This document shows, piece after piece, positions 1 through 12,414 of a DNA stretch of 24,725 nucleotides. A program made the position numbers and the translations under genes. Source of the DNA: Priapulus caudatus (taxonomy: Eukaryota > Priapulida > Priapulimorpha > Priapulimorphida > Priapulidae); the NCBI RefSeq assembly GCF_000485595.1, contig NW_014577201.1, positions 16,726 to 41,450 of the forward strand, written 5' to 3'. How positions within the stretch are numbered: position 1 is the first letter of the stretch; every line of letters starts with the position of its first letter. Below the pieces are notes generated by a model that had not been told where the DNA came from, did not search any database, and saw only the letters and a list, made by a program, of their open reading frames with translations.

Positions 1-645
1 TATTCGAAAATTGCTAAAATATTTAGACGAAATTCACAACAGGCGGTTTAGCCGCCATAGATATAGCATGCGAGTAGTCAGGCCAGAGGATGAAACGTAT
101 GCACGCGAAACATATGACTACAGATGCGGCTGATAAGGACGTTTGATTTGAACTGAATTTGGCACTTAATGCAATAAAAACGAATAATTCAAAGCTAAAT
201 AAATCTAGATGAATACTAGATATTTTATTCAGCAGCGTACATTTTGCGGTAATTGCTTTTTTTGATGTCTCGTTTGAAATAGCCTTTCAAAGAGCCAAAC
301 GTGAACGCGAATACATTAGAGGACTAGAATGTTCTCACTGCCCCCCGCGGAACCACCGGTTTGTCTGTTCGTTGGATTGAGGAGGGCGAATTCAAACAGC
401 CGCATATAATTATTGAGTGATGTTCGTAACTATTCCACGAATGTAATATAGATTAAAGGTTTATCCCTGACACAGTTTATTAGAAGCTAAATGTTCACGA
501 ACGCAGAAGTTACAATATAACTTGGCTGTCTTTTTAATTACAACAAATATAATTATTATCATATAAATATTTACACATTTGGTGTTATTTTAGCGTATTT
601 ATTTATTTAGTTGGCTAGTTAGTCTTCAGTTTACTCATATTAATA

Positions 646-752
646 AATAAATATATAATATATTATATATATAGAAGAGAGAAGAAGAGAGACGAGAGAC
701 GAGAGGAGATGAGAGAGAGAGCGAGAAAGAGAGAGAGAGGAGAGAGGGAGAG
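646..752 (+). repeat. AT then GA microsatellites (left arm)
   Basis: An AT-alternating stretch (646-672) is followed by an imperfect GA tract to about 752. The right-arm partner is the CT/TA block at about 23305-23410. The small open frame across it (709-960) is repeat-derived. Confidence 0.85.
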
Positions 753-869
753 CAGCCGTAAGCAGTTCTCGCATAGCCGACGTTTCGTCAAACAATTGGT
801 AAAGTTAAGGCGGCCACTAATGCTTAATGTTAAAATAATCTTACTAATATGGCTGAATGTTAATGCTAT

Positions 870-971
870 TCAGGAGTTAATGAGACAAATTTTTCATCGC
901 CTTCGTTTCATCTCCAGTTTTCTCCAAGTCATCCTCGTTTTCATCTCCAAGTTTGTCTAATTAACTCCTTG
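870..971. mobile_element. MITE-like inverted-repeat element, left-arm copy
   Basis: This is the mirror of the element at 23095-23196. The first end CAGGAGTTAATGAGACAAA (871-889) is intact. The other end (952-971) has small changes. The flanking 7-mer ATGCTAT is seen at 863-869 and 972-978, the complement of the right-arm flank. The same site is occupied in both arms, so the insertion predates whatever produced the palindrome. Confidence 0.55.
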
Positions 972-3900
972 ATGCTATTAGCAGTACTGTTGCAGTCAAA
1001 CGACATGGCAGTTATAGAAATCTTAACGATTAACGGGGGACTTTGCTTTAATTTGCTGTCTGCAATGTGCTGAGAATCGCAATGAAATTCAAATTCCTTA
1101 TACATTTCATTTTATTGCATGACAGGGAATATATGCGCAGTTGTTATTTTATAGGCATAATATTAGATCACGTATATTATTTATGATAACTAAAAACGTA
1201 TAATTATGTTTTTTTCTCCACACTAAGGACAATCAATTCTGTACGGCTAACACAAGAGGCGAGCCCATCAAAATATCGAACAAAGTAACAATAGCATTGT
1301 AAATATTTTGTTTAAGGTCAAGACGGGAAGAAAAGGCCGCTGTATTCGTATGCATTTTTCATAAAAAACTAATGTTTTTACTATATCGCGAATTAAATTA
1401 TAAAATAGCTATACAACTGTAATTGTGTGTATAATTGCGTCATTTTCATCTTGATTTAATAGCTTACGAGTAGGGTCTAGCAGAACGCGAAGCTGGTGAA
1501 AGAAATGTCTATTTTTCAGTTAGGATTTTTATTTTCGTAATATTGCGTGATTACTTCACGGACTACGAGTAAATTTAATGTCAATGCCATGATTGATATT
1601 TGTAATGATCCTCGAAAAATCGAAGGGCGTGTCATGCATTAGGATTTTGGAAAGTTATGTAAGTGTCGCCTTATTGGGCACAAACTTTATTCGTCGGTGC
1701 GGCATTTACATCAACCGCGTCATATTCTTTCACAACCAAATTACACTACTTTAGTTTTGTAAATGGACCGTTGACTACGATTGTGTTTTCACTCGGTCCG
1801 TGAATAAGATGCATGTTACTGCCCGCTGTTTTATTTAATTGATTTTGTTATGCACGCGCCCGGTATTTAGAGCTAGTGTCTAACTTTGCAGTGCCTATGC
1901 ATACTCCTAAATTATGGCCCATACGCGGCATTCACTCAATTGACAGGACATCATGAATATGTATATCGTAACCATATGTATTTACCGTTTCGCCGGATAT
2001 GCTAAACTATTTTACGAATATATCGGTAGTTTATAAAGTGGATTATTCAACATTGTTCAGCGACCGGTAAACTTTTATGTTGGATTAATTCACCGCCACG
2101 GTGCTCCTGTAATTTATGATTATTTGCCACATCAAGTCAACTTGATAGCGACTCGTGCTGGTTCACATTTAAATTTAGAGAGAGATGGCGCCGGACTGTG
2201 ACGACGAGCAAAACACTTTCCTGCCTAGGAGTCATGTATAAAATGGCCGCCGGATGATGCAGACTGATGTGAGCCTATAGGCCGCTTTCTCGTTCATTAT
2301 TGTTCACACGCCTTTTCGTTGAAACGCACTGCCTTTCTTCTTTTAATAGCCGAAGACACTCGATGCGGGGCGGGGTCGGTCGGATAATGCGCATTTTTAG
2401 TGTATCGGAAATGTTTTCGTAACCTTTTGAAAGTGGTCGAAATGTTAGTCGGAAAGTCAAGTAAACCATTTTATCGAAGCATGGTCGGAAATGTCAATCT
2501 GCCAGAAGGGCGATTGTATAAATTTAATGAGCTAGAGGACAATGTTCGCGCAATTTCCTTTCCGAATAAAGCTGTGTATGTAGACAGACGCGCAAGGTTA
2601 TCTAGACGCATATGCCGGCGGATAGCTGGAACGACACAGAAGTGATGATGCTGTTTCGGGAGTGTTAGTGTACAAATATAAAAAACAACACGTCTTTTAA
2701 AATGTATTGCGGTTATTAATGATGTATCTGTCTGCACCATGATATGAAACACTATAGTGCACGTATTAGAGTCAATTATCTTTTTGTCTCCTAATCAGAC
2801 CAGAGCGCAATTATTATTTAATCTTATTATTACGCATCAAGCTGGCTGATGACGTCCACGGATACAGAATCGCGTATCGTCGATACATTTTTACGCGTGC
2901 TCCTATATTTTTGTACATTATTTATTATATGACCGTTATCTGTAATGTCGTCACGTCACAATGTCGTACTAACGCTCAGAACGGGAAATGAAAGAATGTC
3001 AAAATTCACTTCATCAATTCGGCGAATTCTGTTGTTGTCAAGCGTGGATAGGCCATACATATCTTGTATGCTATTTTCTTCCGCAAGGTGGTCAGTGCAT
3101 GATCCGAATCATTTATATATATAAGCCGACTTTAATTACTAATACTACCACAACTTCAAATGCCAATATCTGTCAAGGATGTTCCAAGAAATGTCATATT
3201 TGCTTTTTTTTCGCCCGGTGTTCGTCAGTGGACTTAACAATTTATACCAAATATTACCCGCACCCGTACAATGTTACAGCAGCTGTGATCGGCGCACCCA
3301 CGCACAGCACGCGTGCATATATGCACCATATACGCACACATATATTATATATATATATTATTCCACGAAGCACGTTAGGCCTACATACAGTATAGCAATG
3401 CGTATACAAACACGCGAACATGCAAACGATACGCATGGACCACGCGGCGTATAACGTTTCTCAGAGTTCGCCCGACGCCAGATTGCGCTTCAATGACGCA
3501 CAACAAAAGCCAAATAAAGTCACCATAACAGCTGCATACTATACGTTGGCCGGCTGAAATGTCGCGACGCACTGTTGACCCAGGGCACAGTGCATTCACG
3601 GGCACAACCGGGTTACAGTGCTACACTTAATGCGAGCGATGTATTCCACTCACTAATGCATGGCCGAAACAGCTACCGTGGGTACTTGCCTTCGTCTAGC
3701 CGCGTGGCGCGGCAAAGCTAACGCAGAGCATTGATTAGGTCGTGACTTTTCTTAAAAGCCAGGCATCATGTCGTGGCAGCACTGGGCGACTACGATGTCC
3801 GAAATCCCATGTTTATCTGCCGATCACAAGTGAATGGTGACTCCGCGCGAATAATCTTGCGCCGCAATTTGGACGCAGTTGCTACAAAAGAACACAATTA

Positions 3901-4302
3901 CGACAAATGTAATACGAAACGTTAATCTTCGTTCCTGGGCGAAACGGCTCTGATCTCATAAAAGATTTAGCTTAATAGAAAAACCGTAATTAAATTGCGC
4001 GCGGCAAAAGGTCCTGTGTTTTAGTTTGCGTTGATTAAAGCAGGCATAGAGCCAGTTATCTGCGGATATCTCCGATCAGGCAATCCATTATTGCCGCAAG
4101 CTTGGTATAGTAAACGGATGTAGTGATCACAGGCTGCAGCAGCGCAACGGCCATTCGCGCGATTGGTATGCGGAGGACGAGCGGCATCACGGCATCCCGC
4201 GCGCGGGCCACGAGCGGTGGAAAACGAAACTAGGACCGGATGCGACCTGTGAGCACAACGTTAGCCGTATACCAGTGAACCGCAGGTGTGGGCCACGGCT
4301 GG

Positions 4303-4320
4303 TTATTATATATATACTAG

Positions 4321-4351
<31 letters not shown>

Positions 4352-4390
4352 CAATTATTGTTCATATATATATATATATACTATACATAT
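4303..4390 (+). repeat. (TA)n microsatellite (left arm)
   Basis: Alternating TA is interrupted at CTAG and at TTATTCAATTATTGTTCA. Its partner is 19831-19902, which has a different interior. Confidence 0.85.
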
Positions 4391-7187
4391 ATCGGCGCTA
4401 ATTTAAATTTTTTATTTACGTTCGTCGGTTTACTTGCCTTTTCAGGGTTTTCAGGCGCAGCAAACGCCGGCGTGACGTACATTAGTGATAAATGTTACTA
4501 TGCAAAAATTGCGTCATGAAACGTCAGAGAAAAGTCCAGCTTACGCAGATGGCAGCGAGGATTGTGAAGATAATTCTATCAACACCAAAAGAATTGTCAA
4601 ATTACCACAATGCAGCATTATATACAACGTTCACCCAGCTTGAGTCTGTTAAGTCAGTCTGCGGAGTCCCCCACACACTTTACCTGTTTCGCCACAGAAA
4701 TGGAGTTCTCATTGTTTTTGTGCCTGAACACAAACAGTTTACGTCATTAAATAGAGGATAGACTTTGCAAATGTAAGCAAATCAAATTATACCATTGTTC
4801 CGCATTGGTAGAAAACGACCTCTGCAGGCATAAACATGCCCGATCTCCGCTTTTTGCCGTATCTGTCATGACAGCGGTGTCTTACATATAGCTATAGTTG
4901 ATACTTCATGACAGGTATCTTGGATTGACGTTACACTGTCAAATCGACAACCTGCGGGCTCACTGTTATCTTGTTAAAGTAGTTTGTCTGAAATACTTTT
5001 GTCGATTTATTTACAGTTTTCAAAGTATTAAACATGCTCACTCAGCGTTTGGCACGGTCTGTTTTTTTAATTGACGTCTCATGAGATATTGCTTATATGC
5101 TGGCCGTTGAACCTAATATACCTGCACTGTGTGCATTAAGGCGCATGTGCATATTAAATTATATGATGTTTGACCGCTTGTGTTTGTTATGTTTCGGTGT
5201 GCATATGAGTATACCTATTTTATTAGAATATAAGAACTCACCGGAATTTAGGCAGGCAAAGCACAAACTGCGTTATACATCTTTGGATGTGCCACATTTT
5301 GTATAATTCTATATGACTAAAGTAATAAGTGACTGGTTTATTTACACACATAGGTTAGTCTGCGCTGCCATTCTGCCACGGTTTTTGCGACGCGCGGCGG
5401 CGATGATATTTGCACCGCCGCCTTTCATGCATAATATCAAGTGATAGTATTTTCTTTGCAGAGATGACGGCTCATTAATCACGACGCAATTATGGCGACC
5501 ATCTGTACATTCGGCTAGGTACTATGTACTGAAAGGTTAGGATAACGTCATTCTTTCTGCTAGTAGCGATTCTATAGAAGCACTGTGCATATAAGCCTCT
5601 TAACTGAACCATCTAGCTACGCGTTAGGCATTTACGAATTGAACTGTGTTATAGTGATCGTCTGGGCGCGTGTGAAATCCATAAAAATTTATTTTTTACA
5701 TTTTTTCCATTTATAATTATTAATATTATTATAATATACATCTAAAGAGGTTTCGGTTTGTTAATAATAGATTGTTTTTTATTCGCTTCTTACTTTTTAT
5801 CTTCTTACTACCGTCTTCTTCCTATCCTTATTTCACATATTGCCTTCTTAGATCCGACAATCTCTCGGCTTCCGTCTTTGATCTTTCCCTTTTCTCCACA
5901 TTTTCTGCTGCATGTTTTTCCATAATTTTATTTATTCATTCACTATTAACAATAAAGATAGAACCAATATAACTATACAAGCCAATTTAAACGACTAATA
6001 CCCCGAAGGGCTTTCAACGTGCGCAGCGTCAAGGCGTACATGGCAACGTCGCCTAATGTCACAGAACCATTATAAAATTAGCCTGTGCACAGTTATACAT
6101 GGCATAACGTTGCTATTAGCTATAATGGCCGCGGGACTGATATACCGCTGCCTACCAGCCGCGCAGGTATACATGAGAAAATTTAAATTAATCTATTTTT
6201 CGATGCACTGTGTAACATTCTAATGGTTGCGACCTGTTTCGTTAAAGCGCGACATCAAAATACTTCTAATGCGCCTATGCTTTAAATGCATTTTTAGGCG
6301 GCAGAGACCGGGGCGCACGCCGCACACGGCAGCCTCGCCCGCTAGTCATTTCTGCTTCCCTTATTCATTATTATTATGCTACACTAGCTAATTATTGTAA
6401 AAACGTTTATTCGCCAGCAAATCACGGCGCCCATTTGTTTGGCGTCAACAACTGTCGTTATGCTCGAAACATGACACCATTTTCCCTAATGGCAGCTGCG
6501 AATTTATAATTGATTCGACAAGGTTTTATGACTTTACTTAGACGCAGGTAATGAATGGAATCGCGCGGAGTCGAAAGTGGGGGCCCTTTTGTGAAATTGT
6601 TTAAATGATCGAACACTGGCACCTGTATAGCCGATTCTATATGCATACTTAATCAGCGATTTACGCAATAATAGCTATAATGCTTTAAAATTTGCGCTTG
6701 GATTTAATGTGATATGTCGGACGCGCACCGTGTCGCCGTCGACAACGCCAATAAACAGTTATAACCAGCGGCTAGCACAATGCCTGCAGAATCCCGGGCG
6801 CATCAAGACGGATTTCGTCCGTAGTCTGTACAATATAATACTATACTGAGAGGCCATGCTGTCAGCGTTAGTGCGTCGGGGCACGGTAGTGGCGCGAAGC
6901 GCTTATGCGCGCGCTGTGAGTGGTTGGTTGCTCTGGCAGCCATAGAAGTCGTTTAGTTGCTACGGTGTTACGGCGCGATCTATTAATCTTATCGTATACT
7001 GATTTATTAGAGCCGTCTCTATTCGAGCGAGCGTTGTTCAACCGCAGCTCGCCGTTCGGCCGTGGAACTATGGTGATTATGATGCACTACGATCGATTGA
7101 CTCATTTATTTCGAAAAAAGTTACACACGCCTACGTGAACCTACAATCTAACTGCGACGGCGCACATGATATTTCACACACATATCA

Positions 7188-7370
7188 GATATATATATAT
7201 ATATTTATTCTATTTATGATGTTTGTGTGGTGTGTGTGTGTGTGTGTGTGTGTGTGTTGTGTGTGTGTGTGTTGTGTGTGTGTGTGTGTGTGTGAGTGTG
7301 TGTTTGTGTTGATGGTGTGTGTGTGGTGTGTGTGTGTGTGTGCGGCGTGCGTGCGTGAGTGCAGTGTGCG
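7188..7370 (+). repeat. (AT)n plus long (GT)n microsatellite (left arm)
   Basis: A short AT run (7188-7205) is followed by interrupted GT repeats (about 7221-7350) and GTGC units. Its partner is 17041-17202. The cysteine/valine-rich open frame here is repeat translation. Confidence 0.9.
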
Positions 7371-7613
7371 TGAACGTTACAACGAATGTGTGCCTATTTC
7401 CTGCTATGATAAATAACCGATCTCCTTAACGCATATTTTGCTAGATGAAAGAGACACCTGAGAATATAATAGAACGAAGACACAGTAATGACAGACCCAT
7501 AAAAGTGTGGTGGAAAGGAGAAAGATACAGACTGGAATTCGTTTACAGGGATACGGAAAGCAAGATAGAGTGTGGGAGATGAAAGGATGCGAAGACTGGA
7601 AGGCAGTGAGCGA

Positions 7614-7681
7614 CACAGAGAGTGAGAGAGAGAGAGACCGACAGAAAGAGAGCGAAAGAGAAAGAGAGAAAGGGAGCAAGC

Positions 7682-7727
<46 letters not shown>

Positions 7728-7841
7728 GAGAGGTGGGACCGTACGAGCGACAGAATAAACGACAGAGGGAGTGAGAGACGAGAGAGAGAATGGGAAAGAT
7801 AGAGAGAGAGCGCGCGCGCGACGGCGATAAGGCGAAATAGA

Positions 7842-7874
<33 letters not shown>

Positions 7875-7932
7875 CTGAGAGAGGAGAGCAGAGAGAGGAG
7901 AGGAGAGAGCAGAGAGAGAGAGAGAGAGAGAG
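7614..7932 (+). repeat. (GA)n tract downstream of the left SKOR copy
   Basis: Imperfect GA repeats extend for about 320 bases. Their partner is the CT-rich stretch at 16470-16790. Serine/leucine-rich open frames on the minus strand (7394-8021) are products of this tract. Confidence 0.9.
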
Positions 7933-8101
7933 CATGATGAGTATGCAAGCGATGAGACCGAAAGCGAAGAGATGAATCGCGCACGAATAGACACGCAAAC
8001 TCCGGAACCCACAGGCCTCACAAAGGTGCCAGGCCGGAGAACGATGCTTCGTGCTTAGTGGCCGCTCGTAACTGCTAGCGCAAGACGTTGCCCTCGGGAC
8101 C

Positions 8102-9975
8102 CTTGTCTATGCTTCCAGGTAGGGTTTTGAGATGCCCGTCGCTTTACCGCTGTTCCATCGCAGAAGCCTTCAATGGCCGATGTCTCCTAGCAGGCTCTGT
8201 GCCCGCAGCCGACGGCGAAACAAGTGTCCTGGGATCATCATGCGAACACCCTCGTTCGCATGTTCGTCCCGCGTCGCGTCGCGCTGCCGTGCGTTCGCGT
8301 CGGCATTCCGCGTCCACCGGGCCGGCGTCGTTGATTGCGTGCGTCGTCTCGTCGTCGATCCGTTGACCTCGACGTCGCATGACGTCGCTGTCGCCGTCGG
8401 CGCAGTTCTTACGCTCGTCGGCGCGTTTCTGCAGTCGGCCGGTTCGGCGCAGCGACACGAGAGGGCGCGCTGCATGACGCGCCACGACGGCTTGCCGCCG
8501 CGGTCGACGCCGACGAGTAGCGACGGCCGCCGCGCGGGGGGCAGCTCGGTGAGGTCGATTGCTCATGCGGCGCGACTCGGCGGTATGGCGTCGTAGCGGC
8601 GTCGAAGTCGCCTGCCCGTCGTCGACTCTGTATATCGCTCTCGACACGACCGGTCACCGGTGCTACGTGCCCGGACCCTCGCGCCTGTCCCGCCCGCCCG
8701 CGCGGCGACAGGATCCACGCTCTCGTGCTCCGAGTCCGTGGGGTCCCGCGGATCTCGGCCGTAGACGGCGACCCGTAGTCGGGGCGATAGGCGCAGCAGT
8801 AAGCGTGAAACATGCGGCGCTGTTAAGCCACAGCGGTGAGGTCAGGGGTAGTTCGGATCCTTCATCTCTCTGGTCGCCGTACGGCGAATACGAGCGCGAC
8901 CATTCCCCGGTGCGTCGGATCAAGAGGTGAGAAGTTACGCCGCAATCCTGTTCGAGTAAGACGTCGTCGGCGATCGGACAACGCCGATTGCGACGCATCA
9001 CCGGGAGCGCGACTTACGAAGGCGACACGCGCTGTCGCTGCTTCGCTCAAGGCCGCCGCGCCGTCGCTCGTCCGTTCGGCGCGTCGATGGTCGACTGCGC
9101 TTCGCTGTGCGGATGGCTACGCCGCCTGGACTGCACGCCACGCCCTCGCCGGCAGGAGGCGGACGCCTGTGTGGGGCGTAGCCGCTTGACGCGAGCCGCC
9201 GTATTGAACATCGCCTGAACGTCCTCCAAGCTATAAGGACGCTCGCGACTGATCTCCGACTCGCTGCTCAGCTTCAAGGTGTCGACGCCACGAGTTCGAA
9301 GTTGGCCGGGTCGCCGCTGCACGTACTAGCGACGTCGGCGACGGTCGGCGCCGTGCGAAGATGACACTTGTTCGTGCGAGAAGACATGCCGGCGTAGGCG
9401 CACTCTGATGCACTTGGCACGCGAGCTGCTGTAGCGCGGCGGCAGGAGCTGCCCGGGCAAGCCTGACGCGCCTCATGTAGGTGTCCGAGACGTCGACAAC
9501 GAAAAAGTTGTTCGGCAGCTTCGGCGGGTCGTTGGGTCCCGAGGAAGACTTGCAGAGCCAGATAACAGATAACCAAACGTCGCCTCGGCTGATCCGTGAT
9601 CAATGCGCAGCGCGCGACGAAGCATCGGCCATGGCGCGGCGTCGCGTTAAGATCTCGAGCAGCACTCGGCGCGTGCACCGTGCACACAGGTGATGCGCGA
9701 AGGCGCCACGCGCCGGTTGTGAATCCGTTGTAGCTGAATCCTTGAAGGAGCGTGCTCGAGGAGTTTGCGCGAGACAGGAGTCGCCTCGAGGAGGCCGTCG
9801 ATGAGAGGGCGAACGATGGAACGCGTAGTAGCCATCCCCCTGGCGACACGCGCGTGTTGACGCGGTACGTCGATCGCGACGATCGCTCCGACGACCGCTC
9901 GCGACGTCCGTCGCCTCGACGGAACGTCGCTGTCGTATAATCTTCGTCGTCTTTATCAACGTGTGTAGCTGGCAC
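8102..9975 (-). pseudogene. SKOR: Frame-broken inverted copy of the SKOR exon
   Basis: This is the left-arm mirror of the exon at 14585-16354, about 104 bases longer, and it cannot encode the protein. On the minus strand recognisable pieces appear in different frames: SSTLLQGFSYN near the start of the Ski/Sno/Dac domain, PLWLNSAACF in the middle, ERKNCADGDSDV and LKASAM near the end. The cysteine- and histidine-rich SMAD4-binding region is lost to frame slips. Changes are mainly scattered small insertions and deletions, with no bias towards third codon positions that I could see. The donor is also broken: the bases after GACAAG read GGTCCC instead of GTGAGG. The acceptor side still ends in AG. 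It may be a decayed duplicate, but the error-like pattern makes an unpolished second reading of the same locus equally or more likely. Confidence 0.85.
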
Positions 9976-11406
9976 CTCTGTTAAAAGTGAAAATATAATG
10001 TAGCGAACGCTGCGGCAAGCCAACGCATCAATTGTCTTCTCTGTCGTTTGTTGTATATATCACAGTAAACTTAAATTACCAACATAAATGAATAACGCGT
10101 ATACATAAAATTTTTTTGTTAATGTCGATTTCAAAAGAATCACGAATTTAACGTTTTACTTCAAAGGCATGATATCTTCCCATTCTGCTATAAGCCGCGA
10201 CGTCGCGTCATGCGAAATGTTTCTGTATATCATCAGTCTGGCATTAGCGGTCAGGCTGCCCCGTGTTACACGGTAGCAGCGCATTATTTCCATACACAAT
10301 GATGCGACTTTACAAAATCACCTATGCCGGAAAGCCGCCGCGCCGGCGGACGTGAAACTAAAATCAGTTTTCAATTTCGTCTTAATTAAATTTGTCAAGT
10401 ACTTCGGAGGTCGGCCAATAGATTTTAATTGGCAGCGTTTACTTTGTACGTCTGAGCGTTCTTTGAGGCACAGCGGCGGTACATATGCCCTGATGTCTCC
10501 ATCGCGCTTATCTCGCGCGTCCAGCAGTATGCATGCATGCTTAGCGTGACTGTATACAGACGAGAGTATACGTGAGTCGACGCCGCCCCGTCATCGAGCG
10601 GCTAATTCATCGAAATATGATAACAATATTCCGCGTAAAAAGCTTCTTCGCCTACTTAAAGATTCATTGGTGATTTTTAATGTTTCGCGGTTAACGACAA
10701 AAAGATCATTTGTCATGAGGTAAAACATTTATGATCGCACTTGAGCGCCTGAATACATTTAATCGACATAATGATATAAACGCAAAACTACTCTCTAATC
10801 ATCAGCAAGCTAGCACTCTTCATTTCTCATTTCACAGCCCGCAGTGAACTCATGTTATGTAACATGTGAACCTAATTAATTAATTTTAAATGATTGCTTG
10901 TGCCGTAGCGAAATATACCAAGTAGCAGTGCTAGTATGGGTTGTCATATTTGAGGAAAACATTCATGTTAGAAACACTCGCTATGTAGGAGACGCGCACC
11001 AAAGTGACTAGCACTCTTATTTTTCTTATTTTCTGGAATTATAACTTGACACGCACTTAAGATTTCAGCGTTACGACGCTTGTGTTACGACTCAACATGG
11101 AAGTGCGAAAACCAGTTTAACATCACAACCCCTAAAAACGATGCATGCATGCGTTAACGACATGGTCGCGACATCCTCGCGTTCTCTCTTCTTTTTTCTC
11201 TCTCTCTCTCTTTCTTCCTCCCCCCTCCTCTCCTCTCTCTTCTCTCTACATAGAACATAGAAAACACGGCGAGAAAGAGAGAGAACGCGAGATAGACAAC
11301 ACCGAACGACCCCCTCTGTCAGTTCATTCTCGCACACGTGCTCCATCTTTTTTAACGCTCTTCCTCTTCTGTGTGCTATCAGTCAGTCTGTATGTCATCT
11401 AATATC
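9976..11406. other. Left-arm copy of the intron upstream of the SKOR exon
   Basis: No gene is seen. It pairs closely with 13090-14584, with small indels at homopolymers, for example AAAAAG against AAAAG and CTTTGA against CTTGA. The net length difference over this stretch is close to zero, unlike 2.3-10 kb of the arm. Confidence 0.6.
11174..11296. repeat. Collapsed left-arm counterpart of the nested hairpin
   Basis: The left arm keeps both outer ends (CGCGTTCTCTC near 11177 and GAGAGAACGCGAG near 11280-11292) but lacks roughly 80-90 central bases present in the right arm, including the GTCTCGAGAC core and one CGCCGTGG segment. The loss is a structure-dependent deletion or a misread of the hairpin. 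Confidence 0.5.
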
Positions 11407-11408
11407 TA

Positions 11409-11461
<53 letters not shown>

Positions 11462-11593
11462 ATATTATCTATCTATCTATTTATTTATCTATCTATCTAT
11501 CTATATATCTATCTATTTCTCTGTCTGTCTATTTATCTAGCGCTATCGATCTATCTATCTATCTAATCATCTATCATATCTATCTATCTATCA

Positions 11594-11624
<31 letters not shown>

Positions 11625-11642
11625 ATATCTATCTATCTAGTC

Positions 11643-11682
<40 letters not shown>

Positions 11683-11990
11683 GCTATCTAGCTACTATCC
11701 ATGCATCTATCCATCATGCATCTATCTATCTATCTATCTCATCTATTTTATCTATCTATCTAGCTATCTATTATCTATCTTCTATCTATTTATTCATTTT
11801 ATCTATACTATCTATCACACCATCATCCAGCCAGCCATCCAGCCATCCATCAGCCATCCATGGCCATCTATTTCTTCTATCTATCTATCTATCTATCTAT
11901 TATTCTATCTACTATCTATCTATCTATATATCTATTCTATCTATCTATCACTATCTATCTATCTATCGAATTGATCTATTTATCTACTCT
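11407..11990 (+). repeat. Long imperfect (CTAT)n tetranucleotide tract
   Basis: About 580 bases are dominated by CTAT units, with many interruptions: TTAT, CTGT, CATC, CAGC and single-base slips. It is the apex side of the left arm. Its right-arm partner is only 86 bases long and uninterrupted. Open frames through it give only YLSI repeats and are not genes. Confidence 0.9.
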
Positions 11991-12072
11991 ACCTATCATT
12001 CTATCTCACTGCTTGCTTGCTTCTCTCCGTTTTCGCCGCTTCCGTTACTCATCTTGTGCCCCTCCCTTTCAG

Positions 12073-12131
12073 CGACTATACGCTATGGCGCAGTCTCCTT
12101 ACAACTCGATGTTTGGCCTCCTCGAGCTACG
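12073..12131 (+). CDS. Weak candidate short exon in the spacer
   Basis: A pyrimidine-rich tract ending in TTTCAG (to 12072) and a donor GTATGT (from 12132) bracket 59 bases. They contain an ATG at 12085 and an open reading MAQSPYNSMFGLLELR. It lies upstream of and on the same strand as the SKOR exon, so it could be a 5' coding exon. Against this, it would end two bases into a codon while the exon at 14585 begins on a codon edge, so the two do not join in frame directly. The peptide is not one I recognise. It may be chance in CT-rich DNA. Confidence 0.18.
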
Positions 12132-12414
12132 GTATGTTTCGCTGAGTAAGAATATATTTAATCTAGCTTTGATTGCGATTAAAGTTTGCACCGCCCGCCA
12201 GCGCCGAAAGCAGTGAGTCGACTCTATTTTGTGCAGCCCCGAGGAGAGTGCTTTGGCCACTCTGAATTACTTGCATTATAACAGATAATAGGCGAGAATC
12301 TCTATTCCACGCGCCACGGCTGAATCAAAACGCTACTGAGACTGCAGCGACCATTCATGAGAGTTACAACTTAAACTGCAGCGACGTCGCGATTGGAAAG
12401 CGCTCTCTCGCTCT

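Larger units (their letters stand above)
1..8063. other. Left outer flank without a recognisable gene
   Basis: Apart from the MITE-like element and the microsatellites listed separately, I see no gene, tRNA or transposase remnant in this stretch. Open frames are short, mostly do not keep the same reading frame in the mirrored right arm, and resemble no family I know. It corresponds to the region downstream of the SKOR exon. Confidence 0.6.
1..11990 (+). repeat. Left arm of a giant inverted repeat
   Basis: The arm is the reverse complement of about 13,004-24,061. Pairing was confirmed by eye at eight anchors: 1/24061, 871/23196, 2271/21842, 4491/19738, 6011/18332, 8080/16372, 9975/14585 and 11140/13430. 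The sum of paired coordinates rises from 24,061 to 24,570 moving inward, so the left arm carries about 510 extra bases up to the apex tract. Most of that excess lies between about 2,270 and 9,975. The arm is still paired at base 1, so it continues outside the window. Confidence 0.95.

Noticed and set aside
2400-2645. Small open frame partly preserved in the mirrored right arm (21375-21605 minus)
   Set aside because: Only a short block (ARLSRR, GTTQ) stays in register; the ends differ and it matches nothing known. Arm similarity alone explains the shared residues.
5772-5972. Hydrophobic small open frame resembling a membrane peptide, mirrored at 18394-18591
   Set aside because: It comes from T-rich DNA, which yields Phe/Leu/Ser by composition; the frame and ends are not conserved between arms.
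7394-8021. Long Ser/Leu-rich open frames on the minus strand, and similar ones at 16409-17005
   Set aside because: They are translations of GA/CT dinucleotide repeats, which lack stop codons in several frames.
11407-11990. CRISPR-like or satellite array at the tetranucleotide tract
   Set aside because: There is no repeat-spacer periodicity, only slipped four-base units; the context is an animal genome.
11371-12216. Open frames of repeated YLSI residues
   Set aside because: Direct translation of CTAT tetranucleotides; no protein family.
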